A DNA stretch of 64,000 nucleotides, from the NCBI GenBank assembly GCA_037975125.1, contig CM075853.1, positions 90,527,663 through 90,591,662 on the forward strand, given 5' to 3'. Positions within the stretch are counted from its first letter, which is position 1, and each line of letters begins with the position of its first letter. This DNA is from Latrodectus hesperus. Its lineage: Eukaryota > Arthropoda > Arachnida > Araneae > Theridiidae. Below the pieces are notes generated by a model. That model saw only the letters and a list, made by a program, of their open reading frames with translations, did not search any database and was not told where the DNA came from. Below are positions 17,516 to 58,636 of the stretch, piece by piece. A program made the translations under genes and the position numbers.

Positions 17516-20500
17516 CAAAAGCAAATTGTATGGAAAACGCAAAATAAAAATAATAAAAATCTTATATAAAGAACAACTTGTTGCTAAAAACCAGTAAAAA
17601 ATTGTTTAAACATTATTCTAATTTTTTTATTTTTAAGTTGATAAGAGATTATGATTACTTACATTAATTTTTGGCTATATATTTTTATTCACCAAACTCA
17701 TTAAATATTTCAAAAACATCATATATTTTACATCTGTTTAAGTGATATCTAGAAAATATTCAAAGAATTTGCAGTATTTAAGGTTATATTAAAAATTGAA
17801 AGCAATTATATAATTTTCTGTGCTTAATTAATCAAATTATACTTAAGTATATAATGTTTACATTTTCGTTTAGTTATAATTTCTTAGTACTTTTGTAGCT
17901 GCCAATGTTTTGAACATAATTTAATATTTATACGTATGTATAAAATTTTTTATTTCATTGTACTTAAAATTTGCGTATTTTGCGGAATTTCATAGAAAAA
18001 GCTCAAGGAGATTCCGAAGAATTACTTTATAAAATAAAGAAGCACATTTTTGGTTTTGAATACTTAAGTGTATACATTGACGCTAAATGTTGATAATGAG
18101 AAGTGAGAAGCATTGAGGAAAGCAAGTGTACATATATACGCTTAGATAAATTTATTTGCAGACTACATCAAATTACTTAGAGATTTCATAGAAATCCTTT
18201 ATAATAGATTGTCGATAAAAACATGCACAACAGCCAAACGTTTGATAAAGTTATACGATGGAAAACCATTGAAACGATATGAGTACTACATCTCTCAATG
18301 GAAAGCCTCAATTTAGTAGTATAGTAGTTTAGCCTCAATTTTTCAAAATACTAAAAAAAGAAAGCTGTTTATGAAGAAACTTCTGTTATCTCCATGGCCA
18401 TTTTTGTGAACTTAAGATTTTATTTGGAAGATATATTTTGGAGCATGTATCACCAAAAGCTGTTATCTTCATTAATAAAACCTTAATTCAATCTAACTAC
18501 CAAATTTTGAGGTACTTTTTGGAGGAAATAATCCTGGCATTTTATCTGTTATCCAATTCTTAAAAAATTTATTGTTAAAAAATGGCTTATTCAAGTATTA
18601 TGCCTATCTGTCATGCACTTTGCATGTTTTTGAAAAAATATTGTGAATAGCGTGAGATACAGTGACGATAGCTTTTTAAATTAAGCTTTCAGTAATGCTG
18701 GTGATCCTGAAAGATTTTCTGGAATAAAAGATTATCATAATGTAGAGAGGTCAGCCAGAACATTGAATCTCAAATCATAGACGACAAACTCGCAAACCAA
18801 CTCCAAGAATCATCCATGACATGACAATAATGTTACTGTATGATAAAAATCAGTGGTCAAAACATTTTCTAAATGTTTTATTTCCAGGCTAAGGAATGAT
18901 ATTAAGTCTCCATGAATGAAATAAAACAATAATTAATGTCTTATTTTTTAATTCGGTAACCATCGTTTCATATCTTCACAATGTAATAAATGTTATGTAC
19001 AATCATATGTTAATATTATAACTACTAAACTTTCTGTAATATTAAATACAATGTTCAAACCAGTTATTATAAAAGCATTTTCTGTAGTCTTGGGAATAAA
19101 ATGATGAAATATTATGATTAATTTTACAAACACAATTTCGTTCGGTCTATCAGCTTAAGAATATGCAAAGGCAAATTGTTAATATAATAAAAAAATTAAT
19201 AATTCTAGATGGACAACTTAAGATATTATTTACATGAATTATTTAAATTTGGAAAATAATGGCAATAACCTGAAAAATGGTGAGGGTAAATAAAAGGTAA
19301 ATTTTAAATCTCTGTTTTTATGCAGCAATTGTGAAATAAAATTATGGTAAAACAATTTTTGTATTTTACAGAATATTAAAAATTGATAAATATTTTTAAC
19401 TTTGCCATTAAAAGTTCTTAACAATAACTAAACATTTCATCCATAATAATTATAAAATAATGATCTTATTCATATAAAATCAACTTCCGTGATCTAATGC
19501 TATAATAATTTACTGACAAGTATAAATGCTTTCGTATTTATTTCATCCAATGCTTTCGTATTTATTTTAATTTTTAAGCTAAAGTTATATAAAAAATATT
19601 GAACAAGAATAGAAATATGAAAAAGGAAGAGATACGTAAGCAGCCTGTAAATGATTAATTAACATATCTTAAAAACAGATTAAATTAATATATCCAATAG
19701 TATTTTATTTATCATTGTGTAATATAATTTTAGATAAAAGACATTATTAATTCAAGAAAATGACATAAATTTCTGAAATATAGTATTAATAATTCCTTAA
19801 AGTATTAAAATGAAACCATCAGTTAATAAAAATGTTTATCAGAAATGAAACTATAAAATAAATATACTTTTGAAAGTTTTACTAAATATCCCACTCTAGT
19901 AAACTATTTTGACTCTTAACCTATATCAAAACATCTCCCATAAGTCAAACATGAGTATTGAGTATTGTATTTCAACGTACATAAGAAGATTAAAGGAAAT
20001 GTTACGAAAAACTTATTTTCGCTGTTAAATTTGAGCAATCGAGTGTAATGGTCTACCAGATTTGAGACAATCCTTGCAAAAAATGAAGTGGATTTTCTGA
20101 TCTAAATTCTTTTTAGTTTTCGATTAAGTCCCTTTGTTGTAGATCTTTTATCTTTCTCGACATAGTATTTAGAAGAAAATGCGCTTATTTAAAAATTCAT
20201 TTAAAAAAAATCACGTATTTAGAAAATAAATTTCTTTACGGTAGTTATTGGTGAAAATTGAGATTAGAATAAATTATTGTGATTATTGTTCTTAAGAAGT
20301 TATCCTAGTTTAAATAATTTCGTACACTTTTTCATAATAATAATGATCTAATTGGTTATTTTATAATAATTTTTTTTATGAAAATACTGAATCACATACT
20401 TAACACAAATAAATGTTTAATTATTATGAATTTGTATGCTTATTTTAAAAATTTCGTGAACAGTGAAATAGTTTTGAATACAAATGTGACCCATAATTCA

Positions 20501-21850
20501 TCAGAAAAACTACTTTTTCTTCAATTCTTTAAATAAATTAAAAAATTACTGTAGTTTGTCAAGTACTGAAATAATATATGGTTTTTAAGCCTATACTGTT
20601 TTATTTTATACCAAATAATTGTGATTTATACGATTATGCCATAATTATTTATATGAAAATAATTATTTTATAATAACATTTCGAAAAAACTTATTTATAA
20701 TTGAAAAATATAATTTTTTCTTTAAAAATTATTTATACATGTCTTACAATAATTAAATCTTATTTAATTATTTATAATTTAAATATAGTTTAATTACTTA
20801 TTTTACAATGTGGTTAATACTTAAATTGACTATAGTAATTATAAACTTTATGAAACTTTTCATTGTTATGTTTTTTACTTTATTTCTGTTAATTTATACT
20901 TGTCACTTTTTATGTTTCCATGAAATTTCTGCAAAAATATGTTTTTCTAAGACTTAAATAATACATTTCAATAAGAGTTTTAGAGACATTAATGTGTGTG
21001 AAAAGTATATTGTGAATAAAATTGCTACATAAACAATATTAATTGTAAACGTTCTCATAAATACAGTATGAAATGAAATAATGCATCTAAAATACATCAC
21101 TGTTATGTTTAATGAATATTTATTATTAGACGGACATAAATGACATGTCAAATAAAGCAAAGTTACCAATTTCATATTTTTGTGCTCAGTCAAAAGAGTG
21201 AAAGTACATACCCTTTATTTATCATTTAAAAACTTTGACATCTAAGCATATTTTAAATACAATTAAAATTAGGTGGAATTCTGAATACGTTTTTCAAAAA
21301 TCTATACCATATATCCAGATAAAAGCATTAGCAAATGAAAAAAGTAGAAATTTTTATTGTAGAGTTTTAATATGTTTCATCTAAACTTCACATATACTTC
21401 TTTTTTCACTTTCATCATTTTTTTCAGAAATAATTTTTTTTACAATATCTTAGAGTTTGCCATATTTTTCACAGAAATTTTGTTTAATTAATACAAGCTT
21501 GTTTGCTCCAGAAATTCCTGAAAATAACGAAATTTATTGATTCTCTTTTCAAGTTAGACTTAATTAATAATAAAAATTAGTAGAAGTTAATTAATGTAAA
21601 TGAAATTATAATCACTTAATGATGTAATACATATATTTTAAAATAAAATTTATAAATGTGACACTTAAAATATCAAAAAAACGTCATTCATGTTAAACAT
21701 TTAGTGTTGTAATAATGATTAGAAGGATATGATTATTCATATCCTTGAATGATATGTTAAAAATCTATTATTGATATAAATACCGATGCAGACAACTTGT
21801 CTCAAAGTAAAGTGATTGAAAAATTAAAATTAGGTTTTCGTTCTACAATA

Positions 21851-21933
21851 TATTTTTATATGCTAAATTTATATTTTTGTGGAAAACATTATGAATATTT
21901 TGCATAAAAATATAAATTTAGCATATAAAAATA
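21851..21933. repeat. Perfect 28-bp hairpin, 27-nt loop
   Basis: Arm 21851-21878 is the exact reverse complement of 21906-21933 (core TATGCTAAATTTATA). No transposon end or coding frame is recognised. Confidence 0.9.
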
Positions 21934-23330
21934 ACATTCTTGAACATAATATTTTTCTGGTGAAAAAAATTCTTGGATTTAAATTTTACTTTATTAAATC
22001 TTACTTACTACGCATATTCAAATGAAATTTTATTTTAATTTCAAAATTATTTCTATGATGGAATAATACTTTATATAATCAACTATTATCATTTTAAAAT
22101 AATTACTCTTAAAATCTTTTTTATTGTTAAAATTAAAAATGGGTCAAAGTCTTTTGAAAATAATACAAATCTTTCAACTGCTTGTTTTTAATTAGTGATA
22201 AACTAGTGGGATTCAAAATTGACAAAAATGACTACATTTAAAAAAAGAAATCATTATTATTTTCCTAGAAAAATTCTGAAACATTACAAAAATATCCTAC
22301 CTGTGCTATATTGCCACCGTTATTGTATTATCGTTATTTATTAAATGCATGTTTCAAAAAATTTTATAATTTTTTTTAAAAAAGAGGGATTGTCATTTGC
22401 ATGTCTGTCATGGATCATATGATGTATAATTTTTAAAAATATTTCGATTAAATATTTTATTCGCATTCAATATCTATTAGTAATATTTACTATTTGATTA
22501 AAATAATTTCAACTATTGTCTTTTGGTTTCACCTTTAAAAGCATAATATAGATATAATAAACCTTCACGAGTCTTTTGTTCAAATAAAATAAGGATTTCT
22601 TTTGTAAAAAAAGAAGTGAAATATTTCATATTTTTCCCACTTATTTTTTTAATATCCAATACTCATTAATCTTATTCTTTATTGCATTACGTATCAAAAA
22701 TATTTTTAATTTCAGATTTTAATTTCACAAAACTGGAAAATAAAAAATTTGAAATAAAAACTTAAAATATTGCTAAATCGATACAACAATGTCTCAAAAT
22801 GAAGTTCTAATGGAAAGAAAAAAACTAAAACAAACAAAACATTGGTGACATTATATTCTTTCTTTTTTAAATATTGAAAAAAATATTATCATTTTCCGAG
22901 ACTACACTATATTATTCTGAGAAAAGAGTTTCTTTTGTTACAAATTGTTAGAAGAATTCTTAAAAAGTTGTGAAACTTTTCCATGATTTTCTTTTTATTT
23001 TGAACTTTAGTTTAAAATGGTATATCATTAGAAACCAAAGATTTGGTAACAAGAAATTTGTTTCTTTCAAGTATTTGATCTCATAACGCGTTGTAAAAAG
23101 TATATGCTTGATAATTTCAAATACTGAAAACTTGCAATTTTTTAAATTATTTTAAAATAAAAAACAACTTTTTACTGTGTCAGAAAAGTAATAAAAGTAG
23201 TTTTAAATTTCAGAATTCATTAACAGCCAGATTGTTTTAAGTTAGGAACTAAATTCAATAAAAATCTATGAACACAAATTAAAAACTCCAAATGGAGTTA
23301 CACGCATCATTTAATTTATGTAGGAGAATC

Positions 23331-23650
23331 GATTACCCTCGTGGCTTAGTGGCAGCATTTCACGTTCTCAAGAAACAGGTTTGAGGTTCGATCCTCGGGT
23401 TGGGCAAGGTCGACTCATCGTTCCACCCATTCAGTGCATCGATAAACTGTGTATCAAGCATTCTTGGCTTGGGAACTAAACACGATGGGGTTTTGTGTAA
23501 GTCTGACCATATGGTCGGGACATATGCTTCTCACCCCAGCCACTCGACCAGGAAAACAGAGATGGGCACTGTAAGCCCTGGCCCACATGGGTTGTCGGGC
23601 CACAGAAAAAGATTCGATTGTATTCTAGAATTCTTAACTGGAAACAATTA
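23331..23650 (+). repeat. tRNA-derived SINE, copy A (plus)
   Basis: The head looks like a tRNA, with A-box-like TGGCTTAGTGGC and B-box-like GGTTCGATCC, the internal RNA polymerase III promoter. A body of about 250 bp follows, containing AGGAAAACAGAGATGGGCAC and GGGCCACAG. The body matches the minus-oriented copy at 44206-44441 throughout, which confirms a dispersed family. It is not a working tRNA: the anticodon arm is disrupted and the sequence continues into the SINE body. The frame 23400-23651 is a by-product. Confidence 0.85.
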
Positions 23651-24359
23651 AGTAAACAAGATTTCCCTTCTTTAATTATCATATATTTATTCTTAAATAA
23701 ATTCATTTGATTGTGTCTTATTCTTTTGATAAGTACTGAAGAGTCTTTTTTTAATATTTAAATCATTCCTTTTAAAGGAAAGGTGTACGAAAACCAATGA
23801 GTAAGTAAAATAAGTTTTTATTACGTAAAATATTAATTTTTACGTTTTACTTTGTAACGTCTATTAATTTCCCATCAGAAATATAAACAAATTATTGTTT
23901 AGATTAAGATGAATATGGTACTATTAATTTCAATGTAAAACTAATTTCAACATTTTATTCAATAACAAACAGCTTAAAATTTTAACAAGTTTTCACATAA
24001 ATAATTTCCTATGAAAAGTAGTTCAATCATTCAAATTTTAACTGTAAAATATAATGAAAAAATTCAAAAAAATTTATTTATGTTTTACATAAAATTTTAT
24101 CGATAATATTATATTAATCATTAAATTATAAATTTTAAACATTAAGCACAAAATTTATCTAAACTTGTTAATTAAAATCAACAAAAAATTCAATTTATTT
24201 GAAAGATAAACATTTTCTGTTCATGCGGCATCTCATGAGAAATAAAAAGTGTATAATAAATTAAAATTCTTCTTTTCTTTAAGCCTATTATTTGAGATTA
24301 AATTTGTGGCAGTAAAAGCTTTTAAATTCAACATTATTAATTAAAGTAGTTAGTAGCAG
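23651..24359. other. AT-rich 3' flank of the bHLH gene
   Basis: No frame or repeat recognised. Part of it is probably 3' UTR of the minus-strand gene. Confidence 0.4.
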
Positions 24360-24365
24360 TTTATT
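24360..24365 (-). promoter_or_regulatory. Candidate polyadenylation signal AATAAA of the bHLH gene
   Basis: AATAAA on the minus strand, about 67 bases after the stop codon. The hexamer is frequent by chance in such AT-rich DNA, so this rests on position only. Confidence 0.35.
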
Positions 24366-24431
24366 TTAACTAATGGAAACAAGAGATTCATATTTGTATG
24401 CAGCAATTTACGCCTCAATTTATGTTGCACG

Positions 24432-45794
<21,363 letters not shown>

Positions 45795-46100
45795 GCTTCA
45801 ACGAGAGGTTAAAAGCTGATAAAAAATGTAGCAAGAGTGTGAGAGTGGTAACAAACGTGTGATTTTCAGAATTGATTTTGAATATTAGTAAATTATGTTG
45901 TTTTATCTTGTATCACGCTTTAAATTGTATGGAAATTGCACGGCTTTTCTCAATAACGTGAATCAGTGAATTGATTGATACTATCATATGTTATTATCAT
46001 AAAAATAAAGATATCATATATAACGTATAAGAAGTTAAGGTATTCGAAATCTCAAATCGTATTTCAACACATTAAATGATTGGTTTCCTAGGAAACTGCT
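45795..46100 (-). promoter_or_regulatory. Presumed 5' flank of the bHLH gene
   Basis: Directly upstream of the ATG there is a pyrimidine-rich leader on the minus strand, including CACTCTCACACTCTTGC. About 300 bp upstream is a perfect 14-bp palindrome, GTTTCCTAGGAAAC (46083-46096), next to GCCAATCA (46108-46115), which reads CCAAT on the plus strand. No clear TATA box is visible at a convincing distance. The transcription start is unknown. Confidence 0.3.
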
Positions 46101-46579
46101 CTTTGTTGCCAATCACAAGAAAAAGAAGCGTAAAAGTTACAGTGCTAATTGCAGTTGTAAAAATAAATGGAAATGACTATTTAAATGTATTTGTTATTTA
46201 TGATAAAAAGCAATAGTTTAAAGTAAAGGAACATAATTTCTGAATTTTTAAATGCAAATTAATTTTTCTACCACCAAGACCAAGAAAATAACATCTAAAT
46301 TTAAAAATTAAAAATGCTAATCAAATATACTATTTAATCTAGTTAATGTGTTGAAACACATATGCATGATGTGCCATAGGTCAAAATATAATTAAATAAG
46401 TCAAGAATTAAAATAAATAAGAATTATAATATTCAATTTAAGAGTCATTGTCTAAAATTTAATCTGCTTTATTTTAATCTAAATTACTTTAGAGAGTTAT
46501 GCTTACTATAACTACGCATTCCACAGCTATAATTACCATGAATTTCAATGAATTTTGTTACTTAAAGGAAAAATATAAA

Positions 46580-47285
46580 TAACTATATTGGTTTCTTTAC
46601 TTACATTTTTGAAAGTGATAAATGAATTAAGTTACACGTATAAAAATTCATTCATTTGTGTACATTATAAATTGCTGATTATGGGGAAGGTGTTTTCTTT
46701 AAGGAAATTACAGTGTAGAATTCAATGTAATCTGGTGACAACATGTTCCTTTCTTATTGAAAATGCAGATGATTCGATAACCATTATGACAAAAACCACT
46801 AAGCACGCACAATAAAAGTTTCATAAGGTTCGATATCTTTTGCGTCACTAGGGAGGTGAATGTCAACTCGAGAATTGATCTAGGCATCATAAAATGGAAC
46901 TGTTCTTTGTGTTTTGCTGATTTTGTACAAGAATTCAGAAGTCAAAAGCGTAGTTCCATCTTACTTGCTTGACCAATTTTTATTTGTTCAATTCTGCTTC
47001 GAGGGCACTTGCGATGACTTGAAACCTATCTTAAACCAAATTGACCAACCAAAAAAAGAAGGCTTGTTTTGTCTCTCAATGACTTGTTTTTGCATACAAG
47101 AGCTAGTTAGATACAATTTAAATGGGATTATATGACACTAAAACTATCCAAGCCCAAAATAAAAATTGAACCAACACCTAAGGGCTCAGAGCTAATTTTT
47201 CGGCTTTAATTCTCCAATATCTTAAATAGAAGTCCTGTATATCTCGTGTGTGAAAACTGATCGCTGGGCTGAAAAACAACTGATA
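46580..47285. other. Unassigned mixed-composition block upstream of the bHLH gene
   Basis: Somewhat richer in GC and lower in simple sequence than its flanks. Several short frames (46588-46815, 46914-47135, and one on the minus strand) show no recognised family. Could be an old DNA-transposon fragment or the neighbouring gene's noncoding DNA. Confidence 0.25.
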
Positions 47286-49505
<2,220 letters not shown>

Positions 49506-50139
49506 TTAAATATTTAGATAGTATTTTATTTTAATAAAATTATATGTAAGATTATAATAAGATTTATTCTCTTATCTGTATAGCCACATAAGTCAGAATT
49601 CATATTTTACAAACTGTTTTCATTAAAAAATTGAAAAATTTAGATTAAGTTTAAGTGGAGACAGAATTGTAGTACCTTTTATTTCTATGTGTAATAATTC
49701 AAAACATAAAAAATAATAATTTATTAATTTCTTAAAATTTGAACTTCTTATATTTTGAATTTTATAATGAGTAAGCAACTACTTATCAACTTGAAACAAT
49801 TTCATAGGCTCATCTCGGTTTAATAATATCTATATAATTTAATGTTAAGCTAAAAGTGGGTACAAATACGATTGGAAAAATATACTGTTTGCAGAAAAAA
49901 TATGTAACTATCATCGAGTTAAATATAAATATAATTGGTATTTTTGTTTTAGTCCATAAGGTTTTTAAAAATAGTGTAAAATATTTTTTATTAAATTCGT
50001 ATTTATAAATACACATGTGATGGAAGAGTAAATCCACGTAGGGAAGACATTCCATAGATAGGGGTCACGTTTTTCTGTACCAAAGAAGATTCATATAAAA
50101 TATAAAAGAAGCTATCATGGGATTTTCAAAAGCTAAGTG

Positions 50140-50870
50140 TAATTTTACAGGGTTTGTAAATATTTTTTTTATTCGTCTTGAGATATCTCAGACAAATCCG
50201 AACTCAAACTTTGGGACAAAAATCGAGCGATATAGGCTTACGTTAAGAATGGTGTTTCCAATGATTTGGTAGCTTAGTGGCCACTTAGCAAGATTCTTGG
50301 CGACCACTTAACGAGATTCTTGGTGACTACTTGGCGAGATTTGGCGAAAAATTGACATTTCTAGAAATTTTCTCCGCTTAAGCTCTAGGACCGTTTATAA
50401 AGCAAGGTTGACTAGAATCTGCCAAAACCTTGGACTAGGTTTTCACGCCAAGTAAGTTCTAAATACCACCGTTCCATGGACTGAGTCAGTTTCAGAGTTT
50501 CCATTGGCAGTGATAAGCTAGTGGACACGAGCTATCTGTCTGAGGTATTTGTGATTTCTGTTTTTGGGAGCCGCTTACCGTTGAATAAGTTGAATTGATA
50601 CTGTATAATTGGGAATGCTGTAACTGCTGGGTTTTTCCGGCATCTTTTAGAAAGTTATAGAAATAAAATTCCTGTGATTATTCAGAGTTTAATTTATCGA
50701 CTCTCAATCAACACGAACTCCGAAGCTCGGTACAGTACTGCTCGAGGCACAATCTTTTGAGTTTGATCCAAGACACTGTAAGACGGTGAGTGATGGATGC
50801 TGCAGTTTTGCCTTCTGTATGCAAGTCTGTCGGTTTGCGTTCTTTGGGATTTTTCAGATTTTCTCCCTTA
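50140..50870. repeat. Dispersed-repeat-like block, possibly a solo LTR
   Basis: About 730 bp much richer in GC than its flanks and without a frame. Near 50275-50345 there are three imperfect direct repeats of a unit containing CGAGATTCTTGGCGAC. Later an AATAAA (50659-50664) is followed by a GC-richer stretch (CACGAACTCCGAAGCTCGGTACAG), a layout like the R-U5 part of a long terminal repeat (the latter read as two adjoining motifs). Precise ends and target duplications were not found. It could also be a composite of other repeats. Confidence 0.35.
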
Positions 50871-53450
50871 TGACTTGTGAACAGTCCATTTTTTTTTTAT
50901 AAAAAGTCAATTTTTGAGTTAGAAATAAAAATGTTCTAGAACAGATTCAAAGAGATACTATTTGTTACGATTTGCTGAAGCAGGGATATTGAAAGTTGTG
51001 CAAACAAAAACGCAGCACTCATTGCCTTTTTCTCTACAATATTGATTTCGTATCCGGAAATTTTACAGGGTTAAGCAATTGCAAGTAGTTTAGCTCGAAA
51101 GTTATTTAAATCACCATGTAGGGAAAATAGTTAATTTTCTTTAAAAAGATACTTTTCTTAAAACAATGAGTATATTGCATTCCTTGTAAGTAAATAATCG
51201 CATATTGCATAAGAATTTTATCGCCACTGGAAAGTGTTTTTTTTTTTTGGCTTAATATAAATTGGTGTTCTAAATTGCTTTGAGATGGAGACAAATTTCA
51301 GTTATTTTCAAAAAACTTTTTTGTTCTAGATTACTAAATGTAAACAATTACAAGAATATTTTGAAAAAAAACTACAGATAAACACTGTATATTTAATTTT
51401 TAATTTAAAAAATCTTAAATCCTTAGTAAGAGTATTACATTAGCAATTTAATTTACCTTACAAATTGTTTATTGTGTTATTTTCTTAAATGCGACTAAAT
51501 TATTTTTTTAAAATATGCCATATATACAATGCAGTAAATTATAATGAAATATCTAATCCTTAAACCTAAAATATTCTAATTTCTAGAAAATTTAATCAAT
51601 TTACTTTTTTAGTAATTAGAAAAAATTAATAGCTTAATCTTCTACATTACTGCAAAAAAAATGTCCTCATTAATAAAAAATTAAAAAAAAATATTTCAAA
51701 GATAAGTATATTAGCTATTTTGTATTTAATTTTAAAAATGTATTTATGTAACTTTTATATGGTATTTTATTGATCTTTTCAATAAAAAAATAATTTTTCG
51801 TAATTATATTAATTATCGCAGGGAAGCTTTCAAATGAGTAAATTTAATTTGTTTTAAATAATGAAATTATTTATTCAAAGCTACAGGTATGACAAGAAAA
51901 TGCTAATTATTCAGCAGTGAATAGATTTTTAACTAAAATATTTGTACATTTGAAGCATTTTAAATAAATTTTTTAATTTTTTCTGTTGACAATATCATTA
52001 TTATAAAAATACTAGCTTTTTTGTTTTAATTTCAGTGTAAATTTTTAAAAATAAATCTATTAATAAACCACATTTATTTAAATACAAAATGCAATTTAAT
52101 TAAACTTATTTTTGTATAATAATCTAAGGAAAGCTTTAATGTCATTATAAGTAAATGTTAGATTCATTAAATTTGATTTTTTTCTGTATTCTTCGTTTTG
52201 CATCATTAAATGCATAACATTTTTCAGACTTTATTTAATTATATTATCAAATATCTTTTGTATTGTTAATTGTTAATATGATAAGTATAAACCGCTAGGA
52301 AGTATTTTTTCATAGATCTGAAGAATTTTACTACGTATGCCTTTTTACAAAAATGTATAGATTTAATCTGGTACTTTTTGTATTAATGATTACCAGTTTT
52401 AAAAAAACAGGGCAGATAATTTATAGATCAGTGTATAATAATAGATGAATGAATTTTTCATATACAAAAATGTTTTTTTTAAATCTATCTCAAATATAGT
52501 TAAATTTAGTATTAAAAATTTTTCCTTATGACCAAAATATATCGTACTTATGTATACATACTGTATTAAATTTTTTGACTATATCATCAGAAGTCGAATA
52601 TGGCAAAAATTATTTAAAGTTAAATGTAATTAATAATCATTCTAATTTCATTCGTGAAAAATCTTAATTTGCTTAAGTATATAAGCTATTGTAATAGTTC
52701 ATAACATTATTTACAATATTATATCTGATAGATTTATTTTTCTGCTTAAGAAAAATAAACATTCAGTAACTGTCATTAATATTTAGATACCACATGTTTA
52801 TGAAAAATGAATTGTAAATTAAATTTTTTCTAGGCTTTTAGTTTTTATTCTTAAATTATGATTTATTGAGCGTTAATGAAACATATTTTATGAAAGTACC
52901 ATTTGTAACATCACCATTGTCAAGTGAAAATTTAGGAAAAATTGTAGCTTCATGGAGAAAATTCCTTTTTAAATCAATAAAATCAAAATTTAAACTTTTT
53001 TCTTCTGAAAATAGGAATTTATTTATCCATTTATCCACGTAAAATAAAGTGAATAAATGAACCCTACTATCTCACAAGATAAATTAATGAAGGCTGTCAA
53101 GCTGAAATTGTTTACCCTGATAAGGGTAGTTGGAAGCAAATTAAATAACACTGATTAATTGATATTTTATGCTTTGTTTACTTTTTTAGAAAGGGAAAGA
53201 AATAACTATTATTGAGAGTAGATTCAAATTAAATGCTTTAAGAAGAAATATAAATCTTATATATTTGCATAGGATTTAAAATTCTTAAAATGTGTAATCT
53301 TTTAAAATCATAAGTGTAATTTTTTGGTTGGTAATTATATTTATCTTTCTTATAAATGTCAGTTTTTATCTTTGAAAATAATTTTATTTCAGATTTATTT
53401 TGAAATCTAAAACGCTAATAAACTAAAATGCCAAACTTTTATGAAGTATA

Positions 53451-53770
53451 TGTGACGTTCTCCCGATCCTGTCGTCTCCAGGATAGTTGAATAACTCAAA
53501 ACACATTCCTTTTAGACGACACATTTATTACAAATTAACACATAAGCATTAATTTAGATTTTCCTCATTTTTAAAAGATTAAAAGATGAGACTTCCGCTA
53601 ACCCTGGTAATAATAACTATAAAAATAAAATTCACCATCTCTCTCTGACATGAATACTCCATCCTGACTCCATGTCTCCACCCCTGCCACTTCTGACAGT
53701 TAACGAAACTAAATTTCCCTTTCCAGTTAATTGCCTGAGTTTCATATATTTATCATTCAGTGTAAGGAAA
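53451..53770 (-). repeat. Putative LTR fragment (Gypsy-like), minus
   Basis: Starts TGTGACGTTCTCCCGATCC, a style of terminus common in arthropod Gypsy LTRs. On the minus strand an AATAAATGTGTCGTCT polyadenylation-signal block lies inside. The block is less AT-rich than its flanks and has no transposon coding sequence. The far end and the target-site duplication are not identified, so this is a tentative solo-LTR call. Confidence 0.35.
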
Positions 53771-53779
53771 TATTTTAGA

Positions 53780-57338
<3,559 letters not shown>

Positions 57339-57479
57339 GCGAAAAAATAAACTTTTTCTATTGATTAACTCTGTACTTTCTTGCTTAAGTGAATTATTCA
57401 GTTTGTGTAACAGGTGACAATATGTAACTGAATTGATCTTTGTGTTGTCCAGTAAATTCTCAAAAAAAATCCTCAAATA

Positions 57480-58080
57480 TCTAAAGAAAGAATTCCTGAG
57501 AATTTAGTCGACAGTGCATGAGACAGTTCCTCTTTTTCCTTCATTATATATTGCGTTTAGTATTATTGAAACAACCCGTTTTTTTTTTCTCTCCAGCCAA
57601 TATTCGCGCAAAAAAGGGATAATTTTCTTGAGTTTTTAATCAAAAAAATTCACATACATCAATGCTAAAGAGCATGAGGAATCCATATTTTCAGATTTAA
57701 GATTAAACTTAATCGTTTCAAAAGGCGATGAACTGTCGAATTTGTAAAATTTAATTTAACAATGAATCCACCAGTTTTCCATCAACATATGCCCATATTT
57801 TGCTTTCATCAGATTTAAGTGACTTTCCAGACATGTATCAAAAATATCGGAACGAAATTTTGGAAAACAGTTTTGGTACTGGTGTTCTGCCATTACATCG
57901 TTTTCATATAATTTTGATAATTTTTATTTCTTGTACAGCATTAAAATATGCCAAAGAGGCCTATGTTTACCATAGTTAAAAAGTACCAACCAAACTCTGC
58001 TCCATAGAATCAATTAAACACTTCCCAACCAAGTCTTGCTGGATCAACTGACAAAACATATAACGATTATGACACTTAAG
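57480..58080 (-). pseudogene. Mariner-type transposase relic, N-terminal and start of catalytic part
   Basis: Minus-strand fragments in order: MVNIGLFGIF, NAVQEIK, FPKFRSDIFDT-like (57839-57868; canonical WFxKFRSGNF), a second helix-turn-helix with LNFTNSTVHRLLKRL, KIWIPHALS (canonical VWVPHELS, about 57650-57690) and PFFARILAGEKK (57581-57617; canonical RIVTGDEKW around the first catalytic Asp, here lost). Frameshifts and stops throughout. The C-terminal half is missing toward 57480. It represents a transposon class different from the Tc1 copies. Confidence 0.75.
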
Positions 58081-58636
58081 TATAAATTTTGGTAAAAATA
58101 TTACTTGAACCTTTTTTGTTGGAAAAACGATATTACTTTCCAGATAGCCTAATATGCTTGTGTTTTACATTATAAAGAGACACATGATTGCTGAAACTTG
58201 AATTATTTGCGACAACAGTATCTTTTTTGAAGAGAAATAACATTTAAAATCAAGTAACAGTATACTATAAAAAAGTATACAATAAAAGCACCAAATGAAG
58301 AACGATGTAGCAACGGAGATTAGGAAATAATTTACACAATTTTAATTAAAAACCAAATCCAAATTTTTCCTTTGTAATTGCCTTTTTGAATATTTCTAAC
58401 TTGATTCTAAAGTTATATTTCAGAAAGAAAATCTTGATGCAAAGCACAAGACCTATTTCATTCCGATTAGAAATATTGAAATATACACTACTGGCCATTA
58501 AAATTGATACACCAGGAAAGTGGTACACCACACACGTGAAATTTGCATGACAGGTAAAACTTGCTGTGATATGCAAATGAATAGATTTTCAGCGCATTCA
58601 TACAAAGCAGGTGACAGTAGCGACATCCACAATGTG

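Larger units (their letters stand above)
13621..23330. other. Long AT-rich stretch without recognised genes
   Basis: Very AT-rich with slightly GC-richer patches near 13820-13880, 14160-14280 and 18180-18830, none with an interpretable frame. An imperfect hairpin (CTGGTTCATATG / CATGTGAACCAG) lies at 14209-14240. Two strong hairpins at 17477-17515 and 21851-21933 are listed separately. Confidence 0.5.

Noticed and set aside
23331..23400. Functional tRNA gene
   Set aside because: A- and B-box-like motifs are present, but no proper cloverleaf; the sequence continues into a SINE body shared with 44206-44441.
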